Shown here: positions 40,679 to 50,031 of the stretch, piece after piece | How the letters are laid out: each line of letters begins with the position of its first letter | How positions within the stretch are numbered: position 1 is the stretch's first letter | Assembly: GCF_010111755.1 (NCBI RefSeq) | Contig: NC_088954.1 | Span: 310,001 to 374,000 of the forward strand | DNA length: 64,000 nucleotides | Source: Nakaseomyces glabratus | Lineage: Eukaryota > Ascomycota > Saccharomycetes > Saccharomycetales > Saccharomycetaceae | Reading direction: 5' to 3' | Position numbers and translations under genes: made by a program | Notes under the pieces: model-generated | Seen by the model: only the letters and a program-made list of their open reading frames with translations | Told to the model about the DNA's origin: nothing | Databases searched by the model: none

Positions 40679-42316
40679 TTAGAGTGGGGAGCCAGAAAGG
40701 ATCCATTTCTTTGTCAGGATATCTAGGATGGCTCTGTAGTGTCCGATGACACCCAGGACAACGAAGAAGTGCCACAAAGTGTGGGAGCAACCTACGTAGT
40801 CGACCCACCATAGGGACTTGAAAGACCTGTGGTGGTGTTCGTGGTGCTTGCACATTTCGTGTGGTGTTGGAGTTTCTCTGAAATGGATGTGTTTCTCCTT
40901 GTTGATGATGTCTACGTTGGTGGATAGTTCGTGGCTTGTTGGGATTGTGTGGTCATATTGGATGTCGGTTCTCCATCTCTCTGGGATGAAAGAGCCATAG
41001 AAGACGACGCCCACCAGGTACCACACCACAGATTTCTTGGTGATTGGGGATAGCAGCCAAGTGGAGTGTGACAAGCTTGTGATGAAGGTCAAGTGTAGGA
41101 AGGACAGGATACCCATGCTTGCTAGCAAGATGAAGAATTTGATTCTCAGAGGTCTTGCCTCTGGTCTGTCAAACTTTGGCGACCAGTTCATGAACACACC
41201 GAAGATACCCAGTGCTGTAGAGAGAGCCATGTAGGAGACCATTGCCCAAGGGCACTGGTACATAGTGACGAATTCGGTGGTCAGGATGGACGCGGTGATC
41301 AGAATGGAGATACCGCTGTAATCAACGCAGGCGAACTTGCAACGCAGACGCAGCAAGGAGGTCCCGTTAAAAGTGTGCCAGAAGACAGAGCTGAACAGGC
41401 ACTTGGCAGCAGCGATCAAGAACACGTATGTGATCAGTTTTGCGGCTTTGGGGACCTGCTCGGACATGAACACTTCTGAAGAAGGGAATTGGTAGAACAT
41501 GAGGTACAGGATGTATAGCCCACCGAGCAAGTGCGTCCAGATGTTGGACGTCTCGTTGTGCCATCCGTACCAGTTTACGATAGAGAGCAAGGACTTCTTG
41601 TGGGAGTTGTAGAACCTGTAGCCGTTGATGATGCACCTGTTCTCTCTCCAGGGGAAAGGCAGCTCGTAGTAGTGCAAGTGTCTCACTTTCCCGAACTCGA
41701 AGGCGTTTTCGTAGTTGTAAGTGTTGATGTAGGTCTTGATGTCCAGTTCCTCGATGATCTCTTCCTCCTTGACTACCACGTCGTCGTCCTTGAACGTGAG
41801 AGTGTAGACGGGCTTCTCGACGTACTCCAGCAACTCCTCAGGGACAGGTGTAGCCGCCGAGGACAGCGACGTGGTAGAGGAGTAATCGTTGGGGCTGGAG
41901 CCGCCAGACCCCACCGAGCCGAAGGAGTTAGACGTCGTGGCGGGCTTAGGCGCCCGGAACCTCGAGAACGAGGTAGTCGAGGCGTTGGAGTTCACCAGCG
42001 TGTTGGCGTCTGAGGTCAGCGAGATCGTGGACTCGCTGTACCTGTTTTTCTTGGGCGCGCGGGACCGCGCGGGGCGGGTCACTTTGTTCTGGCCCTGTGA
42101 ACGCGCCTTGGCGTCATTGTCTGGCGCGCGCAGCTCGTCGGTGTAGGAAGTCAGGGAGTTCCAGGTGTTGTGTATGAACCTTGGGTACCTGACGTTGCGC
42201 CCAGTCTGCCTGACACGGTGTATGTTGTCCAGACCTCTCTGCTTCCACTTGTGCAAAGAGGGCTCGAAGTCGAAGTACTGGGACACATGCTTCGATGCTG
42301 AACTGATAGAGTCCAT
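40679..42316 (-). CDS. IZH3: IZH3: PAQR-family membrane protein linked to zinc homeostasis
   Basis: The 545-residue protein (S. cerevisiae 543) starts at an ATG. A basic, Ser-rich N-terminal half (~1-215) precedes the PAQR/hemolysin III-like membrane domain. PAQR hallmarks are ENRCIINGYRFYNSHKKSL, NWYGWHNETSNIWTHLLGG, SVFWHTFNGTS, VDYSGISILI and, near the end, PERWR and HTLWHFFVVLGVIGHY, whose conserved His residues belong to the zinc-binding triad. There are about seven hydrophobic segments. IZH genes respond to zinc (Zap1) and to fatty-acid signals in S. cerevisiae. The 5' part is GC-rich, continuous with the island that extends into the end of UBR2. Confidence 0.93.
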   Translation of the reverse strand: MDSISSASKHVSQYFDFEPSLHKWKQRGLDNIHRVRQTGRNVRYPRFIHNTWNSLTSYTDELRAPDNDAKARSQGQNKVTRPARSRAPKKNRYSESTISLTSDANTLVNSNASTTSFSRFRAPKPATTSNSFGSVGSGGSSPNDYSSTTSLSSAATPVPEELLEYVEKPVYTLTFKDDDVVVKEEEIIEELDIKTYINTYNYENAFEFGKVRHLHYYELPFPWRENRCIINGYRFYNSHKKSLLSIVNWYGWHNETSNIWTHLLGGLYILYLMFYQFPSSEVFMSEQVPKAAKLITYVFLIAAAKCLFSSVFWHTFNGTSLLRLRCKFACVDYSGISILITASILTTEFVTMYQCPWAMVSYMALSTALGIFGVFMNWSPKFDRPEARPLRIKFFILLASMGILSFLHLTFITSLSHSTWLLSPITKKSVVWYLVGVVFYGSFIPERWRTDIQYDHTIPTSHELSTNVDIINKEKHIHFRETPTPHEMCKHHEHHHRSFKSLWWVDYVGCSHTLWHFFVVLGVIGHYRAILDILTKKWILSGSPL

Positions 42317-42723
42317 TGGTGATTGGCTTGGGTTTGGGGTTTTGGGTTTTTGGTTTTCTTGGGTTTTGGGTTGTTGATACTAGTTCTGATGTTGAGTGCC
42401 AAGAAAATGTTGAGCTAGTGCTGTTGTTATATATTGTTCCTGGGAATCGTTTAGCTCTGTAGCGATGAATTTTTTTTCGCAGTGACTTTCGAGGATTTCT
42501 TTTTAGCTTTGAGAGTCAAAAGTATGTGGGGGGGGAGTGAACGTTCTGCTGGTGCTCGAGTGAAGTACTACGCAGAGACTCACCGAGAAGAGGAAAAAGC
42601 AATGCACAAAATGTATCCAGTGCAAGAGTGTAGGAACAAAACTCCCCTGTCAAACCACCGCACGGGTGTGCACACAGAGAGATAAGAGAACCATCCCACT
42701 GAAATACCTCTGGCCAATATACA

Positions 42724-42753
42724 AACCCTAAAACACGCGAACCCTAGCCCTAA
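42724..42753 (+). promoter_or_regulatory. Cluster of Tbf1 (telobox) motifs
   Basis: ARCCCTAA matches exactly at 42724-42731 (AACCCTAA) and 42746-42753 (AGCCCTAA), with AACCCTAG between them at 42740-42747 (7 of 8). Tbf1 binds this motif at snoRNA genes, subtelomeres and other promoters in S. cerevisiae and relatives. Confidence 0.5.
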
Positions 42754-42860
42754 AATAGCTCAATGCCAAAAAACACAAAAAAGCCCTCGGAGATTACTGT
42801 CTTGACTGCGAGTGATCTTGTTACAAGGGGCTGTACGTCATATTCTGTGTATCTCCGTTT

Positions 42861-42910
42861 GTCTCACACTGTCTCACACTGTCTCACACTGTCTCACACT
42901 GTCTTACAGT
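42861..42910. repeat. 10 bp tandem repeat, five copies
   Basis: Four perfect copies of GTCTCACACT (42861-42900) are followed by a degenerate fifth (GTCTTACAGT). Confidence 0.95.
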
Positions 42911-43176
42911 CCAACAACTGCAGTCGATGCCTGTAACTAGCCCAGTAGCCGTGTTCGGGGCGATCCCAGGTAAGAGTATCCCCCCCGCGCGATATTCTGT
43001 GCGTAACCCTTGCCGTATAAATGACGTGCCCCCCCTTGTTTCAACTTACAAAAATACATCAGACAAAATAGCGCAGGACACAGTTACAACAAAACCATCA
43101 GAAATGCACGCACTACGCTTAACAAATTCCAGTGGGGGTGCTTGGAGGAGAAGAGGGGGAGGGGGAAAGTACAGAT

Positions 43177-43232
43177 GAACGAATGAACGAAGGGACGAAG
43201 GGACGAGTGGACGAATGAACGAAGGGACGAAT
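43177..43232. repeat. 8 bp tandem repeat, seven copies
   Basis: Seven units of consensus GRACGAAK run from 43177 to 43232, for example GAACGAAT, GAACGAAG and GGACGAAG. Confidence 0.92.
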
Positions 43233-43240
43233 GGAATTTC

Positions 43241-43248
43241 CACGTGAT
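43241..43248. promoter_or_regulatory. CACGTGAT E-box (Cbf1/CDEI-type)
   Basis: This is an exact CAYGTGAY match between the two 8 bp arrays. No AT-rich CDEII or TCCGAA core accompanies it, so it is not a centromere; it could be a Cbf1 or Pho4 site. Confidence 0.35.
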
Positions 43249-43262
43249 TATGTAAGAGCTAT

Positions 43263-43310
43263 AGACAAGTATACAAGTATACAAGTAGACGAGTATACAA
43301 GTGGACAAGT
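43263..43310. repeat. 8 bp tandem repeat, six copies
   Basis: Six units of consensus AKACAAGT (AGACAAGT, ATACAAGT twice, AGACGAGT, ATACAAGT, GGACAAGT). The same period and a similar GACRA core as the array 30 bp to the left suggest a common origin. Confidence 0.92.
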
Positions 43311-43324
43311 AGGAGGTGTTGTAT

Positions 43325-46300
43325 TTACATGGTTTCCCAGCCGCCGAGGTCTGCATTTCCGTCGGTGAGTCTGAACACTACGTGGGGGATCATGTTCCCC
43401 AGCAGTATCTCGTCGCAGAAGTGCTCGTAGCGCTGCTGGTTCAGGTAAACGGGGGTGCCGTACTTGAACTCCACGTCTCTCTCGCCAAACTCGTTGAGGT
43501 ATGGGCCAGGGTAGAACACACCGCGGTTGCCGTAGGCGATGTAGATGGCGTTGCTGCGCACCAGCAGGAATGTGCCGAATGGGGTGGCCATGGAGCACTC
43601 GTTCCTGCAGTGGTTCGTGCACTCGCCGATCTCGTAGCCGAGGCGCGACACTAGCCGCTGCGTCCGGACGTGTTCGCCACACATCAGACACAGCGCCAGG
43701 TCTGTGGTGTCCGTGGGAGACCTGCCCAGCATCAGGTGCTGGCTGGACCGCAAGTCCTTCTCGTAGTTGGATAAGTTTCGTGGAATGCTGTACAACTGCA
43801 GCGGCGTGTTGGTGCACACTATGTTGAACTCAGAGCATTGCTTGCCCGTGGCAGTCCATTGGTTCACTGCTTGTTCCACCAGTTGTGGTAGTTCTAATCC
43901 AATACAGAAGTACTCGCTGTAAAAACTCAACTCGTGGTCAGGGCCTTGGTCACAATTGGCCAGCGTGATCTTCTCACTAGCTAGGTTGCTCAATATGAAC
44001 AAACGGCGCAAGAACACCAGTGCTGAATCCCGTAATCGTCTCCAAATGTCAATGCGCTCCAGATTGGTTTGCACAGCTTTTTCACAGCCATGGCCCAATA
44101 AATATCCACAGGTTTGTGCCATGACTTCTTCCTTACTCGATATGTCAAACATATCGATATCTGATTCGCTTTCATCGGAGAACTCACAAGTCGCAATGTG
44201 CGAGACAATGGCATCAATGTCCATTTGAATCTTGCTGATTGTCATTGTAGGCACGTTACTGCCCAGTTCCTTTCCAGTTACCGAATCGGCGACAAGGCAG
44301 GCAGCAGCCAGAAAGCTATCTTCAAGTTTGATTGTAACATCATGCTTACTCATATACTTTATCATATACACTCTCATATCATTCAACAGCCTACTGGATA
44401 AGGATCCCATATTTGGAATGTACTTCTTACCAGATTTCTTGTAAAAGCCCTTTTGCAAATTTCTTCTGATACGTAGTTCAAAATTGGCAACAGTGTTGTA
44501 GAGCAATCTCGACACAGTGATGAACAAGTGGTTCAAATTATCTTCCTTGGAGTATTTCTCATTGCATAAATCGGAAAAGATAAAGCCGGATTTTATCACG
44601 ATCTCAGATATGCTATCTTCGAACAATTCATTGAAACTAAATGAATTCGTTTTGTTGGCACTTATCAAGTTACTAGTTGATGCATTATTGTTTGTGATGT
44701 GTGGGATAATGCAGTTACACAAAGCAGCACAGAGCGGACAATAGATAAGACCCATTCCATATGCAATTGGAACATTCTTGGTGGTTTGATTGTGTAACAA
44801 CCTTGCAGACTTCATGTGATGTGCCAAACATTTGGTATGTGCCCCGTGTCCACAGGCTCTAACTACAGAATCTGTAACCATTGTCTCCTCCTGGCCATAT
44901 TGGTGTCCAGTGCAAACGCCTTTATCGCATATATTACGCTCCAAGTAGGCAAAGTAGATGAACTGATCGTCATCCTTATACATCTTACAAAAGACGCATG
45001 TCTCCTCTAAAATTTCTGGGGTCCCCATCTTGTCATCACACATCAGTAAGTCTTCTGAGGAATTAGTTGCTGTTGTTGGTAATGAATCTTCGCAACTAGC
45101 TTCTCGATTTAACTTCATGAACTTTTTTTGTTGTTTAGCAAGCTTTCTAAGCATCTTTTCCTTTCGAATCATCGCAAGTTTCTTCTTTCTTTCAAATTCT
45201 TCATCTCGACACGATGAAGAATCTGATGACACCAAAATTTTAGGATTGAAGTTTACTGTTTGCTCTTTCAAATATTCTTCGACATTTATATGGGCAGCTT
45301 CACTGTTGAAAATACTGAATATTTCCTTGATCTTTCCATGTAAGTCTGAAAAGCAGTCCTTAAATAGACAAGAGTACAATATAGACCCAATGCTATGGTC
45401 ATTGCAATATTCAGTATCGACGATTGCGTATTCTCTCCAGAATATTTTGGCAAAGTCGTTTACGTTATTAACAACACATATGTGAATTAGATGCAGGATA
45501 CGATGTAGTAAACCCTCATTTTCAAACTTTTTAATATGGTCTAGAGAATTTTTGATGAATAAACCAAACGTATCCTTTGATGTTATAGCAAATAAATTTG
45601 GAAACGCACTTTCTTTGATATCATCGATGACTCTTTTTGCCGGTACAAAAGACAATTCATAAGGAATATCCTTAATTGCAGAAATATGTTTTCGCAGTTG
45701 TTGTTCTATTTCATATCGCTTACCATTGGGCAGACCAATATAGTATGGATCAATCTCACACTTGAGGTCATCTCTTAGAGAAAATAAGCCTGAGTCTGAT
45801 AGGCCACTGGGAGGTGAATATGTAGTATACTTTTTAAGTGCAATGTCAAAAGCGTTGTGCTTAGTTATATGCTCGGGAATCATTGCCATGATCTGAGAGT
45901 ATGTGAACGATTGGAAACCAATGGCATGGATAATTTCTGTTTTGAGGGTCTTCTCAAAACTATCAATAGAGGAAATTACCACAATAGACTTCATATCAGT
46001 CAGCAATTGTATAAGAAGAATCAAGGCTTCTTCAACAATAGATAGCGTTATTTCCATATCAGGGTAATCGCAGTTTGGAATTCCATTTGACCAGTGCTTG
46101 AGGCCCCATTTATAAAGATAGGTCACCATGAATTCATTAGGATCTGCAATTGCCATACTGAATTGAACATTGAAAAAGTCACTGAAGTAAGTGAACTCTC
46201 TCATACTGTACTTGGTATACATTCGAATTTGGTGTGTCATGGGAGTTCCATTTCTCACCCAAAATCCAACACGAACTTGCCCTATAAGAACTAGTGTAGC

Positions 46301-48688
46301 CAAGGATGACTCTGAAATATATAAAGCCTTCTGCTTATCCTCAAAAATTGTTTTGAGATCAAGCACTGTGTTGCCGTTGTAGTTAAGAGGCTCGTATCTC
46401 CCACACCGCGCCCATTGCAAAACAAATTTGAACATGTATGCCATCGGATTAAAGAGATTCTGGGTATCGATGCCAACTTGGAAGTTTACTACCTCTGAAA
46501 CATGATTGCAGATTCTCTCTCTTAAGAAAGGAAGCTTATTATAAGTTGGTAGTTTTATGTTCCCTGGCAGTTTTTCAACATTCATATTCCGCGAAGTGAT
46601 CTCGCTTCTGGATTTCGCCAGTGCAGTAAACTCATTTTCCATAACCAATTCAAGCATCCGTACAGCTATCTTGGCACGTATATTCTTATCTTCAACCATT
46701 GACAAGTTACGAATATATCCATCCATCATTATTAAACATGATGAGAAAAAGAAATAGAAAGCAGAAAAGTCAAAGTTCTCGAACTCAACATGCTCTGAAG
46801 TTTCTCTTTTCAGTGGAAGTATTGCGCTAAAGGCTTCAAATGTTTTCAGCACAGCATTAAAAGTTTCCTCTCTTTGTAACAATAACAATGGGTTCCGGTT
46901 GGTTGACATGACACAGCACAGGTCCTTGAAGCAAATGATAGTACGTCGACTTTTTATTGTTTCTTGAGGAAGTTGGAATCCGGAATGTAGTGGAATAGAA
47001 AGATAAGGAAGAAGATCGTCAGACTCAAAATACATTAGCGTGAAAGCAAACTTCAATGTACGCTCTATGAACCCAGATTCTATTGCCATGGCAGCATAAG
47101 TTGGTTCAAGAAAAATCTGTTGCGAAATTAAGCTCATGGTGCAAACTCTAAACCCTGTTGTATCACTTGCTACTGTTTTGTACAGTAGTGTTAGATAAAT
47201 GTCCAAATACTGCGCAGCCACAAATTTCCTGCAATTGTCAGAAATAGAAAATACTGAGTTCACAATTTTTAGTAGTTGCCGTTTTGTAACAGAACAGAAC
47301 AACATTAAGCTTTCTGAAAGCAGATATTGCATCCTTGAACCATATAAAGTGTAAAAATGTGCTAAAGTATCAGGGGAGTTAGCTTCATCGATTCTTTGAT
47401 TATAGTTTGATATGACCATCTGTACATAGTTGTCTTTGATCTCAGGGAAACTCCATTTTTTGAACCAAGGATTGTCTGGATTTTGCTCAGAAGAAACTAA
47501 AAAACCACCTAGCAAATTTATTTTAGAACTGTATGGATTCAGATTGTTGTTTTTGTTTAGTTGTTTTGTCGGCAGTTCTGAATTCCATATATCAATTAGC
47601 GATAACCTTAACAGGTGCTTGAATCGTATATTACCTTTATCAAGCAAACACCGCTTTGTAATGTAACATATAATATCTTCTATCAATAATTGATTGAAAA
47701 TAGACTCGAGCTTGCTAATTCTAACATTTACATTTTTACTGTAGAATTCATCCGCCAGGGCCTTTATTTTGCTTAAGTCATTCGATTCCACTAATGTGAC
47801 AATAGAGCAATCATCTTGCAAACTATCAACAATACCAATTGCATACTCGTTAGGTATGTTCAGTATATCTGACACGCGTGAAGCTAAATCTATATAATGT
47901 AAATCACAATCATCACTTCTGATGGTAATCGCCCAAGTGGGTTCTTGTTCTAATTCAAAATTGGTCATATCATCAGTTGATGTATCCATAATTTCAGCGC
48001 CATCAGTCATACTATCCCTTAAATGCACATCTTTTAGCGGTTTTTTATTTTTATTATTCGTGAATTCGTTATTCTCTGGAGCTTCAAGAGATAAATTTGG
48101 TTGTTTCAATGAATATTCAATGAGAAAATCTACAAGAATATTAATTGTTTTTAAGAGGAAACCATCTTTGTTTGTCAAATCAGGTGTGTATCCTGAATCC
48201 CTATAGGATTTGCAACAATAAGCTAATTCAGGCTTCTTAAATACAGCTGGATCACCACAATGGCATATTTTCCCCTCTGCTCTCGTTACAGTTCTTGCTG
48301 TGTAGGTATGGCCTACATGTTTACTCTCATCAAAACATTCTTCACATATCTCATAAATAGGATTTAAAGTACAGGTAAAACAATAATATACTGTTTCAGG
48401 TGGAAAACATATTCGATTGCAAACACCATGATGAGTATTTGTATCTTGAATTTGAATAAATGACTCTTCCCACGTTTCATTGGACAGTATGTTTCCTAGT
48501 GTACAATTTCTAAATTCCTCTGATGTAAACACTTCTATCAGTTCTGGCCAATTAACATTCTGAGAGCCATGTTCAGCTGATAAATGTATAGCCTTCCATA
48601 AGAGGAACTTGACTGATTGATCGTGCCTGGCTCCGCATAATGTCGGCAGTCGATCAAGAAATGTTCTGAGACAACTCACCGAATCCAT
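43325..48688 (-). CDS. UBR2: UBR2: E3 ubiquitin ligase that degrades Rpn4
   Basis: The 1787-residue protein (S. cerevisiae Ubr2 1872) starts at an ATG. The UBR-type zinc finger spans about residues 89-170 (GVCNRICFPPETVYYCFTC, EECFDESKHVGHTYT, GKICHCGDPAVFK). A long helical region follows, then an atypical RING at about 1228-1316 (ETCVFCKMYKDDDQF, RACGHGAHTKCLAHHM, GLIYCPLCAALCN) and the C-terminal cap domain (LALCLMCGEHVRTQ, ECTNHCRNECSMATPFGTF, YGNRGVFYPGPYLNEFGERD). In S. cerevisiae Ubr2 works with Mub1 and Rad6 to ubiquitinate the proteasome-gene activator Rpn4. Position next to IZH3 (YLR023C) supports UBR2 (YLR024C) over UBR1. The last ~600 coding bases are about 68% G+C in a counted sample (43621-43680), against 35% at 46741-46800. 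Confidence 0.95.
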   Translation of the reverse strand: MDSVSCLRTFLDRLPTLCGARHDQSVKFLLWKAIHLSAEHGSQNVNWPELIEVFTSEEFRNCTLGNILSNETWEESFIQIQDTNTHHGVCNRICFPPETVYYCFTCTLNPIYEICEECFDESKHVGHTYTARTVTRAEGKICHCGDPAVFKKPELAYCCKSYRDSGYTPDLTNKDGFLLKTINILVDFLIEYSLKQPNLSLEAPENNEFTNNKNKKPLKDVHLRDSMTDGAEIMDTSTDDMTNFELEQEPTWAITIRSDDCDLHYIDLASRVSDILNIPNEYAIGIVDSLQDDCSIVTLVESNDLSKIKALADEFYSKNVNVRISKLESIFNQLLIEDIICYITKRCLLDKGNIRFKHLLRLSLIDIWNSELPTKQLNKNNNLNPYSSKINLLGGFLVSSEQNPDNPWFKKWSFPEIKDNYVQMVISNYNQRIDEANSPDTLAHFYTLYGSRMQYLLSESLMLFCSVTKRQLLKIVNSVFSISDNCRKFVAAQYLDIYLTLLYKTVASDTTGFRVCTMSLISQQIFLEPTYAAMAIESGFIERTLKFAFTLMYFESDDLLPYLSIPLHSGFQLPQETIKSRRTIICFKDLCCVMSTNRNPLLLLQREETFNAVLKTFEAFSAILPLKRETSEHVEFENFDFSAFYFFFSSCLIMMDGYIRNLSMVEDKNIRAKIAVRMLELVMENEFTALAKSRSEITSRNMNVEKLPGNIKLPTYNKLPFLRERICNHVSEVVNFQVGIDTQNLFNPMAYMFKFVLQWARCGRYEPLNYNGNTVLDLKTIFEDKQKALYISESSLATLVLIGQVRVGFWVRNGTPMTHQIRMYTKYSMREFTYFSDFFNVQFSMAIADPNEFMVTYLYKWGLKHWSNGIPNCDYPDMEITLSIVEEALILLIQLLTDMKSIVVISSIDSFEKTLKTEIIHAIGFQSFTYSQIMAMIPEHITKHNAFDIALKKYTTYSPPSGLSDSGLFSLRDDLKCEIDPYYIGLPNGKRYEIEQQLRKHISAIKDIPYELSFVPAKRVIDDIKESAFPNLFAITSKDTFGLFIKNSLDHIKKFENEGLLHRILHLIHICVVNNVNDFAKIFWREYAIVDTEYCNDHSIGSILYSCLFKDCFSDLHGKIKEIFSIFNSEAAHINVEEYLKEQTVNFNPKILVSSDSSSCRDEEFERKKKLAMIRKEKMLRKLAKQQKKFMKLNREASCEDSLPTTATNSSEDLLMCDDKMGTPEILEETCVFCKMYKDDDQFIYFAYLERNICDKGVCTGHQYGQEETMVTDSVVRACGHGAHTKCLAHHMKSARLLHNQTTKNVPIAYGMGLIYCPLCAALCNCIIPHITNNNASTSNLISANKTNSFSFNELFEDSISEIVIKSGFIFSDLCNEKYSKEDNLNHLFITVSRLLYNTVANFELRIRRNLQKGFYKKSGKKYIPNMGSLSSRLLNDMRVYMIKYMSKHDVTIKLEDSFLAAACLVADSVTGKELGSNVPTMTISKIQMDIDAIVSHIATCEFSDESESDIDMFDISSKEEVMAQTCGYLLGHGCEKAVQTNLERIDIWRRLRDSALVFLRRLFILSNLASEKITLANCDQGPDHELSFYSEYFCIGLELPQLVEQAVNQWTATGKQCSEFNIVCTNTPLQLYSIPRNLSNYEKDLRSSQHLMLGRSPTDTTDLALCLMCGEHVRTQRLVSRLGYEIGECTNHCRNECSMATPFGTFLLVRSNAIYIAYGNRGVFYPGPYLNEFGERDVEFKYGTPVYLNQQRYEHFCDEILLGNMIPHVVFRLTDGNADLGGWETM

Positions 48689-50031
48689 GCTAATGCCAAT
48701 ATGTAATGAAAAAAAAGAGCTTGGTTACCTTCTAACTTAACATATATTCAGTATCCCTGTTGTATAGTAGATGAATTTTCTTGATAGCCGTCGATCAGGT
48801 ATGGATCACAATTAGGAAAATGACGCTTGTTCCAGACAGCACCTCTGATTTTAACTTCTTTAACTGAAAATAAACTGTACACCAATTTTTAAGGAAAAGT
48901 CTATTGTTGTAATAATACTTTGAGTTTGGTGACCGTTATCCTTTTGTATAAGTGATTTGCCTCTGTAACCTAACTTTTGCCCATTTGGCGATGATCTTCA
49001 GTTCTGACTTTATATTTTTCAGATTTGGCTTTTCAACGGGGTTTTCTCTTACCCTGAAGCGATTTGGACTTTTGAGCGCCACCTGATGACAAATATAAAC
49101 AGCAATTTAGGTGTAAATCATAGCTAATCTACTATCAATATATATGTATAAGACGCGTAGTGTATTATGAGTTATAAAATGGGTTTATTTTTTTTTCCTA
49201 TTTGCATGTTCTTATTTCCCAGGTTAAGAAACTTTCTGTAAGAATTCTGATTTGAGTATTTATTATTTTGGTCAAGGATGTGTGCTTTCAGTGGCTAGTG
49301 TTCGGTGTCTTGGGAACTAGTTCCACCAGTAGCAAAATAAATATACTTCGATAAGGTAACTATTATTGAATTTATCACCTACTTAAAAATCGATAGTTGC
49401 CAAATCAAAAACTATTATCTAATAAGCGAACTGTGTAAATCTTTACAGTCGTTCTAGTCACCATAGTACTACTTTCGCTGCAGAATTCAATTCCTGTAAT
49501 TTTACAGCGCAAAAAGTACTGTGCAATATAATAGAATGTTGAAAATACCCTGTTGTATAGCCTTTGGTTAAAACAGAGCGTTAAACAGACCAAATGTTTA
49601 GATATCAAATATAATGGCTAATTTCATTTACTCTCCCATCAATCACCTCAGCGCAAGTGGTTTAGTGGTAAAATCCAACGTTGCCATCGTTGGGCCCCCG
49701 GTTCGATTCCGGGCTTGCGCATTTCTTTTTTTGCTATTTTTTCATAGCATTCATTCTCATCGTACTATGCCCTGAAATAGAAACCTGGTAACTTGTGAAG
49801 TATACCATTCACATGGAAGTGCATTTGAGAGCTCTTTCTAGTAATATTTTTATGAGATTAGTTGGTACATTCTTACTACAATCAAGACACTGCAGCACCT
49901 ATAGGACTATAATAATAATAATTACCTGACAACCGTGCTTTAAACAATCACAAGAGCATAACCATCGTTTTTGCATATAAATCAACTGTCAATACTCATT
50001 TCTAAACCAACCAGTTTCAAAAAATAAAACA
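48689..50031. other. UBR2-APS3 intergenic region containing a tRNA gene
   Basis: Apart from tRNA-Gly at 49651-49721, this 1.34 kb gap shows no gene. The minus-strand frame at about 48945-49105 is open and somewhat protein-like but has no ATG and no splice signals upstream. I saw no clear LTR near the tRNA. Confidence 0.5.
49651..49721 (+). tRNA. tRNA-Gly(GCC)
   Basis: The 71-base cloverleaf has an acceptor stem GCGCAAG/CTTGCGC with discriminator A and a D-arm around TTTAGTGGTAAAA. The anticodon stem is CAACG/CGTTG with loop TTGCCAT (anticodon GCC at 49683-49685), and the T-arm CCCGG-TTCGATT-CCGGG contains the B box (GGTTCGATTCC, 49700-49710). There is no intron. A T-rich terminator follows directly (49722-49732). 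Confidence 0.98.

Larger units (their letters stand above)
42317..43324. other. IZH3 upstream / UBR2 downstream region rich in short repeats
   Basis: The 1 kb gap contains a C/A-rich IZH3 leader (42317-42385, on the mRNA strand a series of CCCAAAA-like units), a cluster of Tbf1-type motifs (42724-42753), a 10 bp tandem repeat (42861-42910), two 8 bp tandem repeats (43177-43232 and 43263-43310), several G or C runs of seven to nine, and a CACGTGAT site (43241-43248). Short open frames here have no protein character. Confidence 0.7.

Noticed and set aside
43241..43248. CACGTGAT as centromere CDEI
   Set aside because: It is surrounded by GC-rich minisatellites, with no CDEII or CDEIII nearby.
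48945..49105. Possible second exon on the minus strand (KPNLKNIKSELKIIAKWAKV)
   Set aside because: The frame is open and protein-like, but I found no ATG, no GTATGT donor and no TACTAAC branch point upstream.
49300..49650. Solo LTR upstream of tRNA-Gly
   Set aside because: I could not find TG...CA ends with a target-site duplication or similarity to a known LTR start; the region is simply AT-rich.
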